Numbered from the stretch's first letter, positions 1 through 12,486 are shown. The stretch: DNA of 26,457 bases from Smittium mucronatum (GCA_001953115.1 LSSL01005964.1:1-26457); one strand, 5' to 3'. Notes: generated from the sequence alone by a model not told the origin. Translations and numbers: made by a program.

Positions 1-190
1 AAAAATTAAAAAAAGTGAAATTTTTCAAAAAAAATTCACCCAACTCCCCTCTGCCGCTCTAGCAGCTCCATACCTTGAAGGCATTGGTTCAAGGATACCG
101 AAAACTCAATCACTTAAATGGGTGCTGATCAAATTTTAGCCACTCACAGCACTTTTTTAGACCGAAAACCTTAGAGTTATCCTATTTGTG
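1..190 (-). repeat. Inverted copy (C) of LINE-like 3' tail
   Basis: Read on the - strand, this segment is a third copy of the retroelement tail found at 4797-4970 and 5050-5240. Positions 36-72 match the reverse complement of 4860-4896 at 35 of 37 bases, including a 19-base exact match (54-72 against 4860-4878). Similarity then decays but can be followed to about 180, where fragments match 4740-4790. Beyond the G-rich core its A/T-rich end resembles copy B more than copy A. It carries only one arm of the short palindrome seen in A and B. The window edge may truncate it. Confidence 0.7.
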
Positions 191-2230
191 GAATTAAAAT
201 CCTTTCTAATTGGTGAAATAAAATTAGATAAACTATAACTTAAACAAAATCCATTGTGTTTGTTGGCAGAGATTAACAATTTTTTGCACCATCGGCTCTG
301 GGGGTGTTAAACAAAATTATAGTTACTAATTATTTAAAAATCGGAATTTGATAATTATCTGCATCACACAAAGCTAATTTCAGGTGGCTATTACAGAAAT
401 TAGAGGTCTAATTAGAAGTAATTCTAGTTATGTAATATATAATATTGCTGCAAAAGTGATGAAAAATACATCATAGATTTAATGTTACTTTTGTATGATC
501 CAGGTGTTTCTAAAACAATAGAAATAAATCCTATCCCGTTTTGGCTGATTTAATTGCAAACATAAAACCCCTAAAAACATATTTTAATTTTATATAAGTA
601 TATCTAACATTTATCTTCATAAAAAAATAACTTTTTTACATTTCATTTATTAAGATCTAAACAAAGTAAAACATGTGATATTTTCACAATATATAATTCT
701 ATATTTTTTTGGTATTTTTAAATCTAAAAGTCCAAAATATATTAAATTTCCAAAATATGCAGTACAAAAGTGGCACTTATTTTTCGGTAAATACAAAAGT
801 TTTCTTAAAAAAAAACATTGGTAAATGTGTTAATATTTATCGGTTTCAAATGGAAGATGTTAAATTTCATAGATATGAGCTCGAATTATTTTTAGACTCG
901 GGAATATTTAATAGTTGAGTTCATAGGAAATGTAAGACCGATGTTTAAAAAAAAATTATAAAGTTAATTGGATATCTTTCCTATTTTTTTTCTTTTAACA
1001 AGATCAATTAATAGATCTGAGTCAAATTGGGATTTGATTTCAAAAATAGATGAACAATAACCTGAAAAAAATACAAACAAACAAAAAAACCCCTCAAATA
1101 TGTTTGTATCAGCTAAAATTTAATCACCAATTTTTTATCATAAGCCTTAAACCTTTCAGGGCCGATAGCACAAAAAACGGCTTTTATTTAATGTTCAATA
1201 TCATCATCAGTTTAATATTATTTTTTAACTATTAAACTAATTATGGGTTTAGACCAATTAAAATTTCCAATATTTACAAATGGAGTTAGGATAAATTTTG
1301 GGGCTGAAATGGCTAAATAAATAATTGATATCAAGTTTGAAAAATGAAATAGCCAGATTTTGTGTTTTACAAACGGATTGAGAATTTATTATGAAAAACA
1401 ATAAAACTCAAATCCAAAAATTATCGATGAAGTAAACTTTCAAACCCTTTGAAAATCCTTTTTTTATCGCAAAATTTTATAGTGAGATGATCTAATTAAA
1501 AAAAATATCAAAACATCAAAAAAGAAAAAGATTGGTGAAGAATGCTATTATCCTAAATTTATCAAGCTCCTCTGCAGAAAAATGAGCTGAGTCCTGTAGG
1601 AAAAAGGCTACAATACAACTCCTGGGTTTTCTTCCGACGACTTTGTATTTCATATCACATTTATGTAATTTTCAAATATACTTGATTTCTATAATGTTTT
1701 TTGGGTCTATTTAATTGCTTAATTTAGAACAAGATAATGAAATATAATTTGACCAATCATATTTTTTTTAGTGATATATTGTGGTATTCGCGTTATGATA
1801 AGTCAAAAAAAAGTGTTTCTTTAGGGAAGGATATTGAAAGCCTGTATCTTTATTTTAATCCCGAGACAGCAGTTACTAATTATTTAATCATCTAGAGTAT
1901 ATATCTGGTCCATTATCCTTAATTATTAATCAATTTTTATGGTTCCAAGCCGAAAAAAATACGTTTGTAATACTATGGTAACGAAAAAAACGAGCTAATA
2001 CGAGTTATGATTTTCAAATTCATTTTCTGTGTTAGAATTTTGGCTAATGAAAGTCAGACTGTATATTACACTTTTTTTTGTATATAAACTGGGATTGTGC
2101 CTCGTATAAAGAGGTATATCATCACATTATTCAATAAATATAATAATAAAAACTAATCTTTGAATCCTGGAATTTAAACATTTCCCAACAGCAAAATACC
2201 TTTTTACAAAACCTTTTTTTCGTATCAATC
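191..2230. other. AT-rich spacer, no gene recognised
   Basis: Open frames here (for example 709-918 and 1050-1235) are short, biased to K, N, I and F, and have no recognisable motif or partner exon. I saw no tRNA, rRNA or repeat family in this stretch beyond ordinary A/T runs. The last 150 bases are probably the promoter and leader of the ETR1-like gene. Confidence 0.6.
2081..2088 (+). promoter_or_regulatory. Possible TATA box of the ETR1-like gene
   Basis: A TATATAAA motif lies 143 bases before the ATG at 2231, and a second TATAAA-like motif follows about 20 bases on. In DNA this AT-rich such motifs arise by chance, so the call rests on position alone. Confidence 0.3.
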
Positions 2231-3468
2231 ATGGTTCAAAATAGAGAATTTACAAGAGCCTTATTCGCTTCAAATAACGGTTCACCTTCAGAGGTTTTAA
2301 GGTAGAGTTATATATATATTATTTAATATCTTTGAAAAATCAGTTGTAATCTGAATTTTATTAAATTGACATTTAATTCTGAACATTTAAACTTTTATTT
2401 AGAGTCCACGACGTATTTCTTGGATACCTCCCTGAAAATCAAGTTTCCATAGATAATTTGTTTTCTCCGATAAATCATTGTGATACTTTGACTTTAGAGT
2501 ATAACGCGCCTATTCCTTTAAAAAATTTAAACTACGAATTAATTTGGGATGAGACTACACTATCTCGGAAAAGCATAAATGCCACCATGCTAGGCGAAGA
2601 GAGCGTTGGAATAATAAGGAAAATAGGTTCGAATGCCGGAAACGCTATTAATTAACCCATGGAGGTGGGAGATCTTGTCATTCCATACAACTTTGGTAAA
2701 TACGGATTATGGTCAACTAGAATATATGCTAACCCATCGGACTTGGTTGTAGTAAAAAACAAGAATGGTATTACTCCGGAGGATTTAAGCTCGATATATA
2801 TTAACATGTCTACCGACTACAGGATGCTTAAAGATATTGAGGTTCTCAAAACTGGTGACTATTTCATCCAGAATGGTGCAAAAAGTGGCGTTGGAAAATA
2901 TGTGATCCAGCTTGCTCGCATTTTTGGATACAGATCAATCAATATAATTAGAGATAGATACGACTTTGAAAAATTTCAGAACTCCTTAAAGGAATTGGGT
3001 GCGGATATTGTTATTAGAGACACCGATCTTGATTCAGCAAAAACAAAAAAGTTACTGAGTTCATTGTCCTCTCCAATAAAATTGGGATTGAATGTTGTAA
3101 ATGGAATAAAAGCAATGCAGATCTCCATATTTTTGAACCCTGAAAGCACATTACTGACATATGGTGTTGCTTCTGATGAGCCACTACCAGTGGACGCGAA
3201 TATGCTCCTGATACAAAGAATAAAATTACTAGGATTCTCAATTTTTTCTTTTTATCTATCCACCCCAAAAGAAGTATGGTCTAAAACCTGGGAGGATATA
3301 ATCGAATATTTGCGTGAAAATAAAATTCAAAGCCAAGAATTCCAAAAAATAATTTTGTACAAAGATTCGGCATCCAACAAACCTATCAGCCCTAACGAAT
3401 TTAGGGATAAAGTTATAGAGGCAATATATTCCGGGAAAAGATCTGTTTTAGTTTTGAACAGAAATTGA
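2231..3468 (+). pseudogene. ETR1: ETR1/MECR-like enoyl thioester reductase, interrupted by one in-frame TAA
   Basis: Family role: the last reduction step of mitochondrial type II fatty acid synthesis, NADPH-dependent, feeding lipoate and respiratory chain assembly. Two exons: 2231-2301 and 2403-3468, with a 101-bp intron (GTAGAG...TTTAG) splitting an Arg codon. The joined frame has 378 codons including the internal TAA, close to the usual length of the family. Visible family marks are SPIN near residue 45 (family APIN), GDLVIP near 113-118, a nucleotide-binding loop NGAKSGVG (about 181-188), and KELGAD after an IRDR segment. Codon 108 (2653-2655) is TAA; the frame then stays open for 270 codons. 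The stretch that carries the catalytic Tyr in relatives (after APINPSD) is poorly conserved here. The encoded start lacks an obvious mitochondrial presequence. I infer a young pseudogene or diverging extra copy; stop readthrough or a sequencing error are alternatives. Restarting at ATG 2659 would drop the N-terminal catalytic part. Confidence 0.75.
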
Positions 3469-4032
3469 CAGTTTACACCGACTATCACCTTTATTATATC
3501 AATTCGGAAAGATATAAACTCTTGTTAATTTGTATTTTAAAATATATAAAAAAAATTTCCCTTGATACACACTACACTATTTTTTAATATCTTATATTAA
3601 ATCTGATAGTAACTAAATTTGCATACGTAAGAGTATTCTTATTTTTCACCAGACCTCAAATAAAAAAAACATTCTTTAAGTGGAAGCCTACTTGATAACT
3701 TTGATTAATAAACACTTTAAATATTTTCTACCCTATAAAATTATAAAGCCTGTATATTTACTTTTATTTTCTCTTTTTAGAAATAAAATAGCATATTCTC
3801 ATAAAATTGAATTGTTTTTAATACCTTTAATTGTTAAAAAAACGATGTGCTTATATTTGCAAATTATAGCACATTTCACCTATGATATACGACTCTAACC
3901 CGATTATAGACATCAACCTTAAATTAAGTTCATTTTTTACTCAAAAGTTACGCTCCATTTTTGTACTGCCAAGAATCATCGGATTTTTCACTCGGCACTG
4001 ATTCTGAAACTTGATGATATTAATAAATTGTG
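3469..4032. other. AT-rich spacer after the ETR1-like gene
   Basis: This holds the 3' end of the ETR1-like transcript and then A/T-rich sequence. The 72-codon frame at 3680-3898 has no recognisable motif and low-complexity composition. Base composition becomes more mixed from about 3940, approaching the retroelement relic. Confidence 0.5.
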
Positions 4033-4970
4033 AATGAAAAACTTTCAAGGTGTCTTTTAGCTTGGCAAGTCAGCCGCCATGGAACGAGTACGAGCCGAAC
4101 TGGGGATAAAATCCGTCTTCTTAAAAACCAGCACTGCTCGAGAATGTGCATACCATAAGTGGCCAACTTTGAAAACTTGGGTAGCCGGCCTCACCAAGAT
4201 CCCAATAAAGGCAAGAATTGCCACCTCGGTAATCGGCAGTGCAAGATGGATAAAAGAATTTTGTGTCCAAAATTCAAAAGGTGAAACAACCATCACCATA
4301 ATCGACAGGAAAAATAAAAACAACCGGTATAAAATCCACCAGTGGGCGGTGAACCGAAAAATCGGAGGAAAAGGAAACTGGATGAATCTTTAGATGCTGT
4401 ACTGTGACCTGAAACTTGGCCTCCAGGACATCGGGAAAATGTGAATGGGGATCTTCCGGACCGTCCAGCGACTATCAAATATGAAATTTTTAGATGAAAA
4501 ATTCAAAAAAAATTGCTTATTCTGCAAAATTTAAGTGTCTGAAACTGTTGTCCACATCTTATTAAATTGATCTCGATGGGACACACAGCGAAATGAGACG
4601 ATTGGCCGATTCATACCTGCACCAATCCGCGCAGACACTAAAAACGAACTTTCAAATTTCAATGAATCCCGGTTGGAGATAGTTGGAAAACTCCTTGGGG
4701 GGAATCTAAACATACTTTAAATCAGCCCCAAGCTGACACCGATGGTCTTAGATTTGTGCTGGAAACAGCCAAATTTCTGATAGGCATCAGCGTGCCCAGA
4801 ACACTTAAGCTCCAGAGTTTAAGTGATTCACCAGCCCCTTTGAACCAATACCCTCGAGATATGGAGCTGCTAGAGCGGTAGAGGGGAGTAGGGTGACAAA
4901 TTTTTTTAATTTTTTTAATTATATTTTTATAACTCTTTATTAAATTTAAAATAAATTTTCCGTAAAAAAA
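4033..4970 (+). mobile_element. 5'-truncated, decayed non-LTR (LINE-like) retrotransposon 3' end
   Basis: One reading frame (the frame of 4079) runs with scattered stops from about 4033 to 4790. It contains a 104-residue open stretch (4079-4393) rich in K, R, W and T. At 4514-4570 it carries a reverse-transcriptase-type zinc-binding motif, CLFC then ETVVHILLN, in which a TGA (4568-4570) sits where the last Cys is expected. Stops also occur near 4056, 4391 and 4532. The order, a decayed polymerase C-terminus and zinc knuckle followed by a repeated tail, is that of a 5'-truncated LINE insertion. The tail (copy A, about 4797-4970) holds a palindrome at 4802-4825, a G-rich core near 4880 and an A/T-rich end. 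No polymerase catalytic motif is present, so this is a relic. The family name is unknown to me. Confidence 0.6.
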
Positions 4971-5049
4971 ATGTTTCTTTTAGCTGCCCAATATTGAGTT
5001 CAACTCAAATGAGTTTAATTGATTCTCCTTTTATTAAAAAAAACTGGTT

Positions 5050-5240
5050 CGAAACACTTAGTCTCTGGAGTTTAAGTGTTTTCCCAGCCTGATAAACTGA
5101 TAAAACCAAGTTATAGAGCTTCTATGACGACGGAGGGGAGTTGGGCGATCAAAATTTTGAAATAATTTCACTTTTTCAAATCAGTTTTTATATCTTTTTA
5201 TTGTTTTTAAAATAAAATTTCTTCAAAAAAACCAAAAAAT
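5050..5240 (+). repeat. Second direct copy (B) of the LINE-like 3' tail
   Basis: This parallels 4797-4970: a palindrome (5052-5081), a diverged middle, the G-rich core GGAGGGGAGTTGGG (from 5132), then an A/T-rich end with the order TTTATAnCT..TTTATT..AAATAAA shared with copy A. It has no coding part. A tail without a body could be an extremely truncated insertion or a separate short element using the same 3' end. Confidence 0.65.
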
Positions 5241-8200
5241 AAATTATGAATATAATTTTATTCGTAACCTTTTTAAAAAATCAAACGTGATAAAAATATC
5301 TCGTACTTTTTCTTATGAATTTTTGTAAAGGAATATTTATAACACAATATAAAATATATTTTTGTCCTAAATAACATTAATTGATTGCAAAATTTATTTT
5401 ATAAACCATGGAAACAATTATATACATATATAAATAAGTCAAGATATTTATAAATTGAATATTTTTCAAGAAATTTTTATGGGTTAATTTTTAAATTTTG
5501 AGATAAAGTTTCAAAAAAAAAAATTTCTCTCTTAAGTAAAAATTGTACTTTTTTGGACCAACACTGGTGCTATTTATTGCAGTAATAAACGTAAAATAAT
5601 ATTAAAAGTAAATAATTTTTGTGTAAATTTTTTGTAAAATCCAAAGAAATCGTAATTTCACTGAAAAAATATTTAAAGTCAAGATTTTTACATTATTTTT
5701 GGAATTATTTTTCTCTTTATATAGATTTGAATAAAAAAGATGTTGTGTAAATAAGATGAACTTAATTTAAGTTAATTTATCTTTAGCTTTAATTTATTGG
5801 CTCTATATCGAAACATTTTTTAAAAGAAAAATTAGCCCGGCATAATAGTAAAATTACAATAAATAATAAATAATTAGATTTTTTTTTAATTTTTGAGGAT
5901 TATTTTGTTTGCCTGTTATATATAAATCATTTGATTTTATTCGGTTTAATTCTCCATTTTAAAAGAAATATGTGAAATTATTGTGATAAGAGATTTTTTT
6001 AGAAATAAATCTCAGAAAAATGTTACCTATCAAAAAAATTATAAGATTAAAAGTAAAATTTTAATTTCTAAATTTGTATGTCTAATTTCAATTTTTAGAA
6101 TGAATTTTTTATTATTAAATATCTATGAAGCTCTTATTAAAAACTTGGCAGGAATCAAAATTTCATTGCCAAAAACATAAATTGGAAATTTTACTTATTA
6201 AAAAAATTCTAAAAAAATTTTTAGAACCGAATTTTCAGTTATCTAAACTTTTTCTAACTTTTTGATAATAAATATTGCCTGAATTTATCACTTTTACAAA
6301 AAAATAATCCAATATACTTATGTGGTGCTAATATAAACTATAATGGATTAATAAAATCATAAATATTGCTAAAATAAAATTCAATTTTAAGAGAAACAAA
6401 AATTAAATAATAAATTTATCTTTATATGAAAAATAATGCAAAAATAATAATAAAACATCCGAAGAAATAGCCAAAATATTCTAAGATAGTTGGATAAGGA
6501 TAAAAAATCCCAAATACAACAAAATATTTTGATACTCAGTGCTAATAGATTCTTCTTCCATCCTACAGGTTGCTTACCTAATATAAATTGAATACTTATG
6601 AATCATTCGATATAAATTACATTATGTGTTTATGATAGCTCAAAATTTATAAAAGATTATAGATTATTCTATTGAAGCGAATTTTCCCCATAACTATTTA
6701 TTTAATAAAATTCATTTCCAACTTGAAAATAAAAATTTACTTTTGGATCAAAATTTATGATTCTTTTAAATAATAATTTATACAAATTCAAAATAGAAAG
6801 AATATATATGTATACCGCTTATTCTTAAATTTCGGATTATAGCAAGGGTTACAATTTTTACTTTATAAAATAAATAAACAAAATCGTACCCATATTTAAA
6901 AGACTTAAAGATAATTAATATACAAAAAAATAATCCACAAGTATCTAGAAATTTTTGAATATATATTAACTTGGATGTTCTTATTTTATAAATTCAAAAA
7001 ACCGATAATAAATTATTTCTCTCGGCTAATATTCCAAGAATTATTTTAATTTTTTTTCTTTAAAAAGTATTAATATTTTTGTAAATTTTAAATATGAAAT
7101 ATGAAATAATATATTAGTTTGGATAATAATGTTAAATACTATCAGATTATTTTTTAAATTTGATCTCTTCCAAAAAAATTGTTTTTAGGTTATTATTAAT
7201 TTTATATTAATATCTGTTGTAAGTGAAATAATTTATTTTTAGCAAAATCCAATTAAATTACCTCATATCTTTTATTTATTTCAATAAGTCATGTTAATTT
7301 ATATAAAAAAAAAGCGCATGAGTACCGTTTAACAAGACCGAATAACTATTTATAGGCCCAAAATTTTCTAAAAATTTTCTATTTTTTTTTACTGATTCAA
7401 AAATATTTTTCATTAAATGGATTATTTATCGATTAAAAAAACAATTAAAGTAAAAAAGTCATTAAAATATTTAATTTTATTTTAGTATATTCATAAATAT
7501 TAAAAAAGGTTATAATTTACATTTGATGCTAAATTTGATCAATTTTTTTATTCGCATAATAGAAATATCAATTATCTTTAGATTATAGGTGGTGAATAAT
7601 TTTGTGAAATTATATAACTAAAAAAATGGTATATATATATATATAAAGGTTCTTTGAGGAATTTTTTCTTATAAGTAAAACGAAGCTCTACAAGCTATTT
7701 TCTAAAAAAATGTGTTTTAATTTTACTATTATTCTGATCTTAATTATTTTCGATATGTGAAAGTGAATTTTCTTATTTTTTAATTTAAAAAAAATTCTTA
7801 ACTTTATCTAAATTTAAAACTTCTAAAAAATATATATTTGCTTTTTATTTATAATTTGATACTTTTTTCCTTCACTTTATAATTTTCTATAGAAACTTTT
7901 TACTATGTTTAAACCCATTTAAAAATTAACAATAGACTAACTTTTTACTAAAATTCTTTTTTATTGATTAATATCTTTTATTATTAGAACCGAATTAATA
8001 TTTTTGTATTTAGAACAAAATATCGTTATAGGAAACACATTTTTATTAGCCCAAACTTTATTTCGAAAAGATTTTTTTATCAATAGAATGAAATTTTTGA
8101 TTTTAAAAATGCGGTATGTTTTTTTACATACTACTTGGTTAGATAATTCTTATTTTATTTATCTGATTTAATTTTTTTTATTGGATGATATATATTATAC

Positions 8201-8712
8201 CCTTCATATAAATTTGGTAATAATCAACTTTTTCTAATATTAAAAACTAATGTTATAAAACTAACTATCACCATGAAAATCTAAAGTTTTTAAAAAATCA
8301 CGTTTTAAATTATTCTAATCAGATGTTTTTGACTTGGGAGAACATAAAAAAATTTTCATTTATTAATATTTTGGATATATTATGTATTTTCTATTAGTAA
8401 ATCTTCTCTAATTTTTGCTTCATTTCTTTAAATTAATCGCATGAAATTCTTAAAAAATATTTATTAAAAAATTATTATTATTTTTCGCCTTTAGTTAATT
8501 TAATATAATATAAAGTGTACTGATTGAATCTAAAAAATTTGCAACATTTATATTAAAATTAAAAAAAAATGTAAATCCGATCTAATTTTAAAAAAAATTA
8601 TAGAATTTGATGACTTAAAAAATCGCCACTTGGTTATATTTATTCTTCTTTTCTAAAACATTTTTTAGTAGATTATTAGCTATATAAATTATAAAAATCG
8701 TTAAAAACTACT

Positions 8713-8760
8713 GGTTTCATAAAATCGTGGAGGTGGAGGGGTTGAGGGGAGTTATGAAAT
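8713..8760 (+). repeat. G-rich island with flanking inverted repeat, possible tail fragment (D)
   Basis: A G-rich core (8728-8750) containing GAGGGGAGTT resembles the core of the retroelement tails at 4880 and 5132. It is bracketed by a perfect 8-bp inverted repeat, TTTCATAA at 8715-8722 and TTATGAAA at 8752-8759. It may be a very short remnant of the same family; similarity outside the core is weak. Confidence 0.4.
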
Positions 8761-10662
8761 TTCATAGCCTAATTAAATTAAATATGTTAAATGGTTGCAT
8801 GTATTTATATATATATATTGGGTTCTTTCATATAACCTCTTTATCTTAACCTTGAGATTTAAGCTTACCCAGTATCATTATGTCCTTTAAGAAGTATAAA
8901 TCTGAGAAAATTCGACTTTTTAATAGAGACAAAAACTTATATTTCAAAAAAAAAAAATTAAGAAATTCCTTTTGATATATTCAGTTATATTAGCGTAATT
9001 TATATTGAATTTTTGAGAAAAAAAGTCCTTTCATAATTTTCCTTAGTAAAAAATTTTCAAAATTTTAGAAAAAATGGTCTCCATACCGTTTCTGGAAAAT
9101 ATTTATTTTTTTAATCATGATTTATATCGATTTTTTGCCTTAGAAAATAAAGATGTTGATCCATTAATTCAGATTTATTAATCTTTTAACTCTAATTTCA
9201 ATTTTACTTAGTTATGAATTATCCTTTTTTTTTTCTGAATTTTTTTTTCTTTTGTTTATCTTAAGGGTTTAAATTTCTCATTTTTAAATTTTCGATTTAG
9301 GAGATTATGTATATATATGAAATAAATTATGAAATTATTAATCATTATTTAATTTGGATTTAATTATTCAAAATTGAAAAAAAAGTGTGTAAGATTTATT
9401 TTTCAAATTAAATACACAATTTTATATAAATAATAAGTCATGATTAAAAATGGAGCAATATTGGAAGAATTGTTGGGGTTCATAATTGCTTTTTTCGAAT
9501 TCTTGTTTTTAATAAAGCAAAAATCTTCAAGTCTTATATCTATTATTCCCAGTAACCTAAATATTTAATTTATTGAATAAAGTTATGTATAAAAATTGTG
9601 CTATATAATTTTAAATAAATGATAATTAAATTTAATATAAATTCTAGAAGAAATTTTTGAACCAATTAGATTTATAATTTACATTTAATTTTTATTAAAT
9701 AAAAGACTATATCTTATAGTCTTAATATGAAACTTATTGGAAAAATATTTTTTTATTTTTTATTATTTTAAATTTACAATCATTTATTTGTAAATTATGA
9801 AAATTTTATAAGCAAAAATACGAATTAAAAAATATTTTTTGTATTTAAAAAGGAATGGAAATTTTTCTAGAATAAATATTTGTTGTAAAATTTTATTGGT
9901 ATTAAATATTTTTTTCTTCTAAATTTTCTTACAAGAATTTAAATTTAAATGAAATTTTAAAAAAAAAGTCTTGTAGAAATATCCAAAATATTCATATTTT
10001 AAATAATTTGAAGAGAGGCGTTTTTTAATTTTCTTTATTTTTGTGCTTTTTGAGTATATTTCTTAGTATATGATAAATTTTAATAAATTTTGTGATCATT
10101 ATTGATTCTACTTATTTGTAATGGCAGAAAATTAATTTAAAAAGTTTTGGAAAAAAAAGGATATGATAAATAATTTCTTAGTCTATAAATTAAATCTAGC
10201 GGGTTTAAAATACATAACTAATAAAAAATTTCAAAATAAAAGGATAATTTTTTGTTGAAATTTATTAATTTTTCTTTTTTTGTCTTTATTCTGATATTAA
10301 AATGAAAAAAAAGATGCATGCGTATGATTTAAGTTCATATAAAAAGGTAATTGAAGGTAGAGTGGGCTTTTTTTGTTGATTTTGATTTTTTGCATTTGTT
10401 ATAGGCGTAGAGTCCTTGAAACAGGCACGGATTACTAAAAAAGCATATTTTGATATAATGGAATATCCTCGAATCAAGCGACCCCGAAGATAAGTGAATT
10501 TCAGATAGATGACAGGGAGAAACAAGAAAATATTTAATATGACTAAATTGTGAGTTTACGAGAAAAAATATTATATTTTATACAAGAATGTTATATAATT
10601 TTTCACCAAAGGAAAGTTAACCAGGTCTTAATTTAAAAACACGTTTTATAAAATTCAAATTT

Positions 10663-10684
10663 AGCTTCAGTTTCAGCTTCAGTT
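10663..10684. repeat. Short tandem repeat, 12-bp unit
   Basis: Two adjacent 12-bp units (AGCTTCAGTTTC and a 10-of-12 match) lie in otherwise A/T-rich sequence. Function unknown. Confidence 0.35.
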
Positions 10685-12486
10685 GAATTTTATTAATATT
10701 TTTATATTGAATTAACTGTTTTTTGGTTTATATTATACATAAATTATTAATAGCTGATCATAATTTACTTATGAAATTTGTAATTAAATATATTATTGTT
10801 TTTAAATAATAATTTTAAAAATATATTCTATGAGATTGGGGATTTCCTTCTATTACATATCTTTTTAAAGCCCTTTAAAATAAAGTTCTATGAGTTTAAT
10901 TTGTAGTTATATATTACTATTTTTTTCTTATAGGATTTACTTGAAAAGACAAAAAATTTAAGTTTGTATAATTTAAAACGGCTTTACTCTTTTAATTAAA
11001 TTACTTCAGGGTTTTAATTTTTGATGTTGGTTTTGAAATTTGTGCGAAATTTTATATTTCCCCTTTTATGATTTCCTGCAGTTTTGATTGGTTTTTAAAT
11101 GAATTTTTCGGAGTATTATGTACTAAGGATTTTCCACAGAGTATTTCTCCAGTCTGGTAAAATTATTCTCCTACACCATTATGTAAAAATATGCTAATTT
11201 ATTTTTACTATAAACTTTTGGCTGGGACTTTTATACACTCAGGTTTCACGAATATTTATTACAATATTGGTTCTATATAGCTCTCCTTTTAATCTTTACC
11301 CCTTGAAAGCGTATCTTTTATAATTTATATTTCAGTATTGGCTATTCTGTAGCCTACCTGTTGGAAAACAATTCTTGGAATTTTTTCTTGGTAGTATTTG
11401 TGGTAGTAAATAAGAGTAACACTATCTTTATTTCCAATTATGGATTTTAATAACTATGGGATAAATTAAAGATAAGATAAAGTTAAACACTATTAAAAAA
11501 AAGGATTACTGATATAATAACTAATTTTCAAGTTTATAAGCTTTGAATAAGTATCTGTATTTCAAATTTTTAAGATGAAGTATATTAAAATCTTAAGTTT
11601 TAATGGCTTTTAACTATTATATTTTGGGCTTATCTATTCTTTAAATTTTAAAAAAACGATTTCGTATGTTAAAAAATTTATTTTTAATTTCTTTAAGATA
11701 TTTCCGAGGAAGACCAAGAAACCTCACTCAATATTTCCTTTATATATAAGACTTATAGATTTAAAGTAGGTTTTTTTTTTAGTATTCAAATAACTATAAT
11801 ACTCTTTTCTATTATTTAAAGATCCACATTTTCACTTCCTTCCTTTATTATTAGAATTTTATAAAAGAGTTTTTTTTGTATTTCCACTGGGGTTTTTTTA
11901 GATTATTTTCGCTTTAATTTACATAATATGATTTGGTTATATTTCATCTCAAAATACAAATTTAATTGATGTGGTAAATAAATCTGATTAATTTTTTGTT
12001 TTGTTTTTCTTTCTTTTCCTTTTCTTCTCCGATTTCATTCTTTTGATATTAATTTTTAAAAAAATAGTCAATTTATTCAGCCGTATGTTTCATCCCGTGA
12101 CATATTTCCTAGTTTTTATAATTTATAAATTTTTATTTTACCTTAACAAAAATTCATAAATATGTTAGTTTTTTTTTTTAGATTTCATCTAGTTATCTTA
12201 AAAAAATCACCAATTCACAACTCGAAAGAACCTATAATTCTGATTAGTGGCACCAATATTTATATTCATATCCAAAACCATAATATCCAGTCAAAATATT
12301 TTGTTACCAATTTTTCAGTAAAATCCTAGAAAGACGTGATTTTTTTTTAAAAAAATATTTTTTCACGACCAGTTCTTAAGTTAAAACAAATTAATATAAT
12401 TTCAGTCCGATTCTGGTTAAGCCTTAATGAATTCGTCATCGAAATAACTTGGAATTATCTGTCAATAATATTAAATTATTCTCTGA

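Noticed and set aside
3014..3268. 84-residue open frame on the - strand within the ETR1-like gene
   Set aside because: Antisense shadow of a frame with clear family similarity; no motif of its own.
5045..5056. GGTTCGAAAC in repeat B resembles a tRNA/SINE B box
   Set aside because: No A box upstream, no cloverleaf, and copies A and C lack the motif.
7628..7646. (AT)n tract as possible regulatory or origin element
   Set aside because: Simple repeat expected in DNA of this composition; nothing around it supports a function.
10286..10525. 79-residue - strand frame as a transposase fragment
   Set aside because: Composition is biased and no catalytic or helix-turn-helix motif could be recognised.
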